From the NCBI GenBank assembly GCA_019914995.1, contig CM034132.1, forward strand, positions 8,984,662 through 9,048,661: a stretch of 64,000 nucleotides of DNA. Reading direction: 5' to 3'. The translations under genes and the position numbers were made by a program. Below, one piece after another: positions 59,371 through 64,000 of this stretch. The first letter of the stretch is position 1; each line of letters begins with the position of its first letter. Source of the DNA: Acanthochlamys bracteata (taxonomy: Eukaryota > Streptophyta > Magnoliopsida > Pandanales > Velloziaceae). The notes under the pieces were generated by a model that saw only the letters and a program-made list of their open reading frames with translations, made no database searches and was not told where the DNA came from.

Positions 59371-62300
59371 TAAACGAAAAATATGACACTATTATTTACG
59401 ACAACAATTTATCCCTTAGCCTTTATAATTAACTGTAATAAGGTTTTGCACTATATTTAATAAAAAAATGTTAGACTTGTTTTGAAAACCATTTAATCAA
59501 AATTAACTATTCATGTCGATTGATTCTCTCTAAGGCACTCTTATTCTATAATTGGTTTGATAATGACAACTAAAATCATTCACAGAACTTTTCTTTTAAA
59601 TTAATTATTTTCTTAACTAGTCCTCAAAATCAGTAAATTTGTTTTCCAAAGTTAATCAAACTTGCGTGTTGGCAAATTCAAAACATTGACAAAGTTCCAA
59701 TTCCAGCAAAAATTTGGTCCTACCTTTTGAAGGCGACTTATAAAATTTTCAAATTTTCTTATAATCACCTGGTCTCGTATTAATTAATTTGTTGCTTGCA
59801 TAACCTTATGAACAGCTCTAATGAATCCTTGTGTCAAATTTCGACAATTTTAGATAGTGTCTTTTCAGATAAAACTAATCTTGGACTCTTTCAATCTTAA
59901 AAAAAATTTTGTTGGATCGAGTCCGGCCGAATATTTTGACGAAGGACGATATGACCAAAAACATATTTTAAATATTTTTAACTGAATTTTTAAAAATAAA
60001 AAATGAAAAATAAAATTTTTTTAAAAATAAGTAAAAGTGAAATTTAGTATGTGTTTCAATAGTTTTTAAAATATGTTAAAAATTAAAAAATATAATTATA
60101 TTAAAAAGTGTGTAAATAAAAAAATTAGAATTAAAAATTTTGTATATAAAAATATAATTTTAAATTTCTTATATATTTAAAATTATGTAAAACTTAAAAT
60201 TTTTAAATAAAAAATAAAATTACGAATATTTAAAATGTCTCGAGAGAAATCTATTAGCAGTACGGCATTTTCGACTAACTTCATTTTTATTTTTAAAATG
60301 TCTACTAAAAAACCTAAAGTTGTTAAAAAACTGGATCAAACTACGAAGATGTTTGAGAATATTTTTTTAAAATTTAATTTATTTTGAATTTTAAAAATTT
60401 TAATTTAAACTGCATCTTCTCCACCCACCCAACACCGTCGTGCAGATTCCAGCCTGTGCAGATCTACCCATACGCGGATATCCAAAACACCAGTCCGCAC
60501 TTCCTTCTATACAAGCACCCGCACTGTGCGTTCGCTTTCAAAACTCTCTAGATATTTTATTTTCACAAAATATCAATGGTTGATAAGCGCATAGTTATGA
60601 GTTATGTTTGTGGTTCGGGATTGTTAGCTTGAAAGTCTGGAGCTGTGTGCGAATGCTAGCCGTTGGATTTTTTCTGATAGGATTTATTTTTTAAATAGAT
60701 AATTAATAAATAACTAGTAGTTGCTGTGCGTAAATACAAGCTACAGAGAATCACGTGCCTTACGTGCGTAGACGTTGCCGTTGTCTCCATTACGTTAACA
60801 ATTAAAGCCTGGATCCGTGATTAATTTACAAGACATACCATTTGTCTCAAAAAATTAATATTAATAAGATATATGTATTTATTCTTATCACCTGACATGT
60901 TGTTGATTGGTATTTTATTTTTCAATCTGAGAAAAAAAATAGTCGATGTATGTATTATGTACTGCTCCGGTTAGTCATTATAAAATTACTATATAAATTA
61001 ATATTTAATTAGAATGTAATAAATTAAATATAAAATTATATTGAAAAGCTAAAGATTAGAAAGATAAAATATTATTTATGAAGTTGAAAGGTTAGAGGAA
61101 GCATATAATAGAAGATAAAAAATCAAAAAATTCAATTAATAGAAGATTGAATGACTACAGTTCGAAAATACAAAAATCTTTTTGAATACACTATATATAT
61201 GAGTAAAAAATATTCGTTTAAAGCATTAATCACGCCATTTACAATATCAAATATAAAAAATAAAAATAAATATTCTAATTAGAATTTCTATTTAAAGTGT
61301 AATATAATAGTTTGTATTTGCTTTGAATTAGTAATTTTTTTAAAAGTTAATTTATTTTTCTGTTTAGTTTTTTTTATTTTTTTTACGTAAATCTTTTATT
61401 TTTGTAATCATCTTACTTTTATTTCAATTATCGTATTACTTATACAAAATTTTTAAATATATTTTATATTTTTTTATTGCGTTTATTGATAATCAAATAT
61501 ATTCGCTATTTCTAACAGTTTTTAACTTATAGAGATCGTACGAAAGTGATTAAAATAAAATATTTTTTAGAAAATTTATTTTAAGTTTGTACTCTCGTAA
61601 TGACCACAATTTGATGCCATGTTTCATCCATTATTAATTCATCCCACCCCTTACAAATTAATCGTGCATGAAAATGCACAACGTTGTACTCGTTAGACTC
61701 ACATGGAAAGCCTATATTTCATATGAATCTATGAAATTTATTTTTTTTCCTCATTGAAGTTCTTGTTCATGACTAAAAACTAATTAATATATTGTGTGCA
61801 GTTGTGCGATTCACGCATGCAATCAAGGTAATGATTCTACCATGTGATCTGTCATTACGTTTCTTTAGGGATGTTAAGAAATACTCTTTTTTTTTTTCTA
61901 GTTTCGAAAATGAATTAGGGCTGCACCAAATATAATATCTAACAGGATTTGTAGGCACAAGGATTGACTCTCTTTGAATGTTTTAGGAGAACAAAAAGTG
62001 TAGGTACCGTCTCCTGTACTTGTATTTAAGGGCAATCGTCTAAAATTTAAAAATTTTTTTTGATAATAATTTTTAAAAATTCATATATTTTATTTATGAG
62101 AAATTAAAAAAAATTTCGTACAAAATTTTAATTTTAATTTTTTATCTATATATATTTAAACGTAATTTTATTTTTTAAACTTTTATTCACTTTTAAAAAA
62201 TAATTAAAATAGAAAATAATTTTATTTTAATTTATTTTAAAATTTTATTTATAATTTTTTTACTTATCTGAAACTTAATTATAGGTATTCAAAATATGCA

Positions 62301-64000
62301 CTAAATCTTCTAGCATTTACGACTGAAGTGGGTAACAAGGGGGGCACACGTATATTTGTCCAAACTGAAATATGTGGTTTTTGAACCTTTTAATATTTAA
62401 ACTGATGTGAAGCCGGTCACGGCCACGGGTGTCGCTTTAAATCTCTTAAATGAAGCGGGTAATATAGCCCTCCTAACACCTGCCTAAACTTTTTAATACA
62501 TGACATGAAATAAAAGAGACCATAAAATGAGCTTAAAAAAACGTTTAACATTACTTTTCAAAATTTTATCATTTTAAATAAATATTTAGATATTTAATAA
62601 AATTTATAATATTTTATTAAAATTTTTAATTTAAACTTACAAAAATATTATATATTATAAAATTTTTATATATTATTTTTTATTTAAAAAATATGAAAAA
62701 TAACAAAATTACATAAAATTTAATTATCATTTATTTTTATTATTAGTTTAGAAATTAAAATAATAAATGTATTTATCGAAATAAAATATAAAAAATAGTT
62801 TTTGTTTTAGAATTACTAAAAAAACCCTAAAATAACTAGTGATTTGTAACGTATTTTGGGCTGACCGAGAATAATTCTAAAGATGTAAACAGAAACTTGT
62901 TTCTTGTCTATTAATTAAGAACGAGATGGATGAAGATTATATTGAAAGAAGAGGTTAAGGTTAGGGCTCTAGTGATTAGAAGCTAAATATATTTAAGGTC
63001 GTCCTATCAATCAATGGACCTAATAAAATTATTTTACTTGAGAAAGGTCCCCTGTCACGAAGATGGAAGACATTTTTTGCGAGTAGGTCCATTTGCTGGG
63101 TGAACTGTGTGTTTTAAACGCGCAAAATTAAATTTCACTGAATTGAAAATTATGAAGTAACATAAAAAGTAAATTTAATTTTATATTTTAGTTTTATTTG
63201 AAAATGAATTAGTAATAAAAAGTAAAAATGAATTTTTTAGAATTCAAATTTAGCAAATATTTTAAAGTATTTAAAATAATGTTTTTAAAAGAAATTATCT
63301 AGAATTTTAGAAAACAAGTTTGATTTTTCTCGTATGTTGTAACTGAAAATCTCCTCCAATCAATTCGGTACCCCATTGCAACAACAACAATAATCTTAAT
63401 GAAAACCTTACTATTTTCATATAATTTGTTTTAACATATGCACATGGAGATATTTAATTAATCATTCAAAACAATAGTGAAACTGAATTGAATTTGAAAA
63501 ACAAAGGTTTTTATGAATGAGAAAGGTAAGGTGAAGGAAATCGCGGGTGGATGAGAAGACGGTTGTTTGAATTTATAGCGAAAAAGACATGGAAAAGATG
63601 TTGCCAACTTGCGAAGTTGTTTGTTTGTTCGATGCCATACCATAGTAGTGGGCACCTTGCTGGAGATCTTATCTATCCCCTTTATTAATACCCCATTTGC
63701 TTCATTTCTTTCCGACCAGAGTGTGAGTTTGAAATTATTTATAAAATAAAATTTTTTTAAAATTAAAAATATTTTATATTTTTTTAAAAAAATAAATTAT
63801 ATTTTTTTATTTTAAAAAATAATAATAATATATAATAAAAGATTTTATTATGTAAAACTTTTTTACATTATCTAAATTTTTAAATAAAATTTTTAAATAT
63901 TTATAAAATATGTATTTAAAAATATAAAATAAAAAAAATTTTAAAAACTGCCGATTTGATATGCAATACGAAACGCAGCCAAAATATGCAATGCTGAAGT
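59371..64000. other. Intergenic DNA
   Basis: No gene is recognised in these 4.6 kb. A less AT-rich patch at 60410-60540 is non-coding in all frames I could follow. A family A repeat lies at 63722-63977. The minus-strand open frame 63458-63655 has no recognisable protein features. Confidence 0.45.
63722..63977. repeat. AT-rich MITE-like repeat (family A)
   Basis: Starts GTGTGAGTTTGAAATTATTT and ends ACGAAACGCAGCC. The core TTATTATGTAAAACTTTTTT followed by AAATTTTTAAATAAAATTTT is very close to the copy at 7320-7574. Confidence 0.55.

Overview
The window is nuclear DNA of a flowering plant, almost certainly a eudicot. It carries plant-specific gene families (NAC, LBD, JAGGED-type zinc finger, CLE peptide, RbcS, DUF1218) with spliced genes and GT-AG introns. 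Gene islands sit in very AT-rich intergenic DNA full of small non-autonomous DNA transposons, plus one decayed Ty3/gypsy element. RbcS with two introns fits a dicot better than a grass. I cannot name the species.

Layout. 0-0.8 kb: last two coding exons of CstF64 (+). 1.6-3.5 kb: repeats, an unrecognised coding-like remnant (-) and a 1.1-kb hAT-like element. 5.2-6.4 kb: JAGGED-type C2H2 gene (+), with an unresolved first exon and a GC-AG intron. 11.5-12.6 kb: NAC gene of the NAM/CUC/ORE1 type (+). 17.4-24.8 kb: a cluster of three class II LBD genes (+, -, +); the third is a recent pseudogene. 29.8-30.1 kb: CLE27-type peptide gene (-). 34.7-38.3 kb: DUF1218 membrane protein (-) with a 2.9-kb first intron. 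39.0-44.7 kb: 5'-truncated, multiply broken Ty3/gypsy element (-) with one long LTR. 45.3-50.6 kb: MTP10-type manganese CDF transporter (-), with a second exon-1-like sequence inside its first intron. 54.9-55.9 kb: RbcS (+) with a classic I-box/G-box promoter and an unusual C-terminal extension. 56-64 kb: no gene seen, several MITEs.

The genes are ordinary neighbours and do not form a pathway. Several are developmental regulators (JAG, NAC, LBD, CLE). The most informative features are structural: the LBD cluster with a datable pseudogene, the duplicated MTP first exon, the RbcS stop-codon loss, the GC-AG intron of JAG, and a set of MITEs whose terminal inverted repeats and target-site duplications can be read directly (hAT 8 bp, Tourist-like TAA/TTA, CACTA). 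No wholly new biological system was identified. Intron/exon limits were placed by hand from splice consensus, frame and remembered family similarity, not by alignment.
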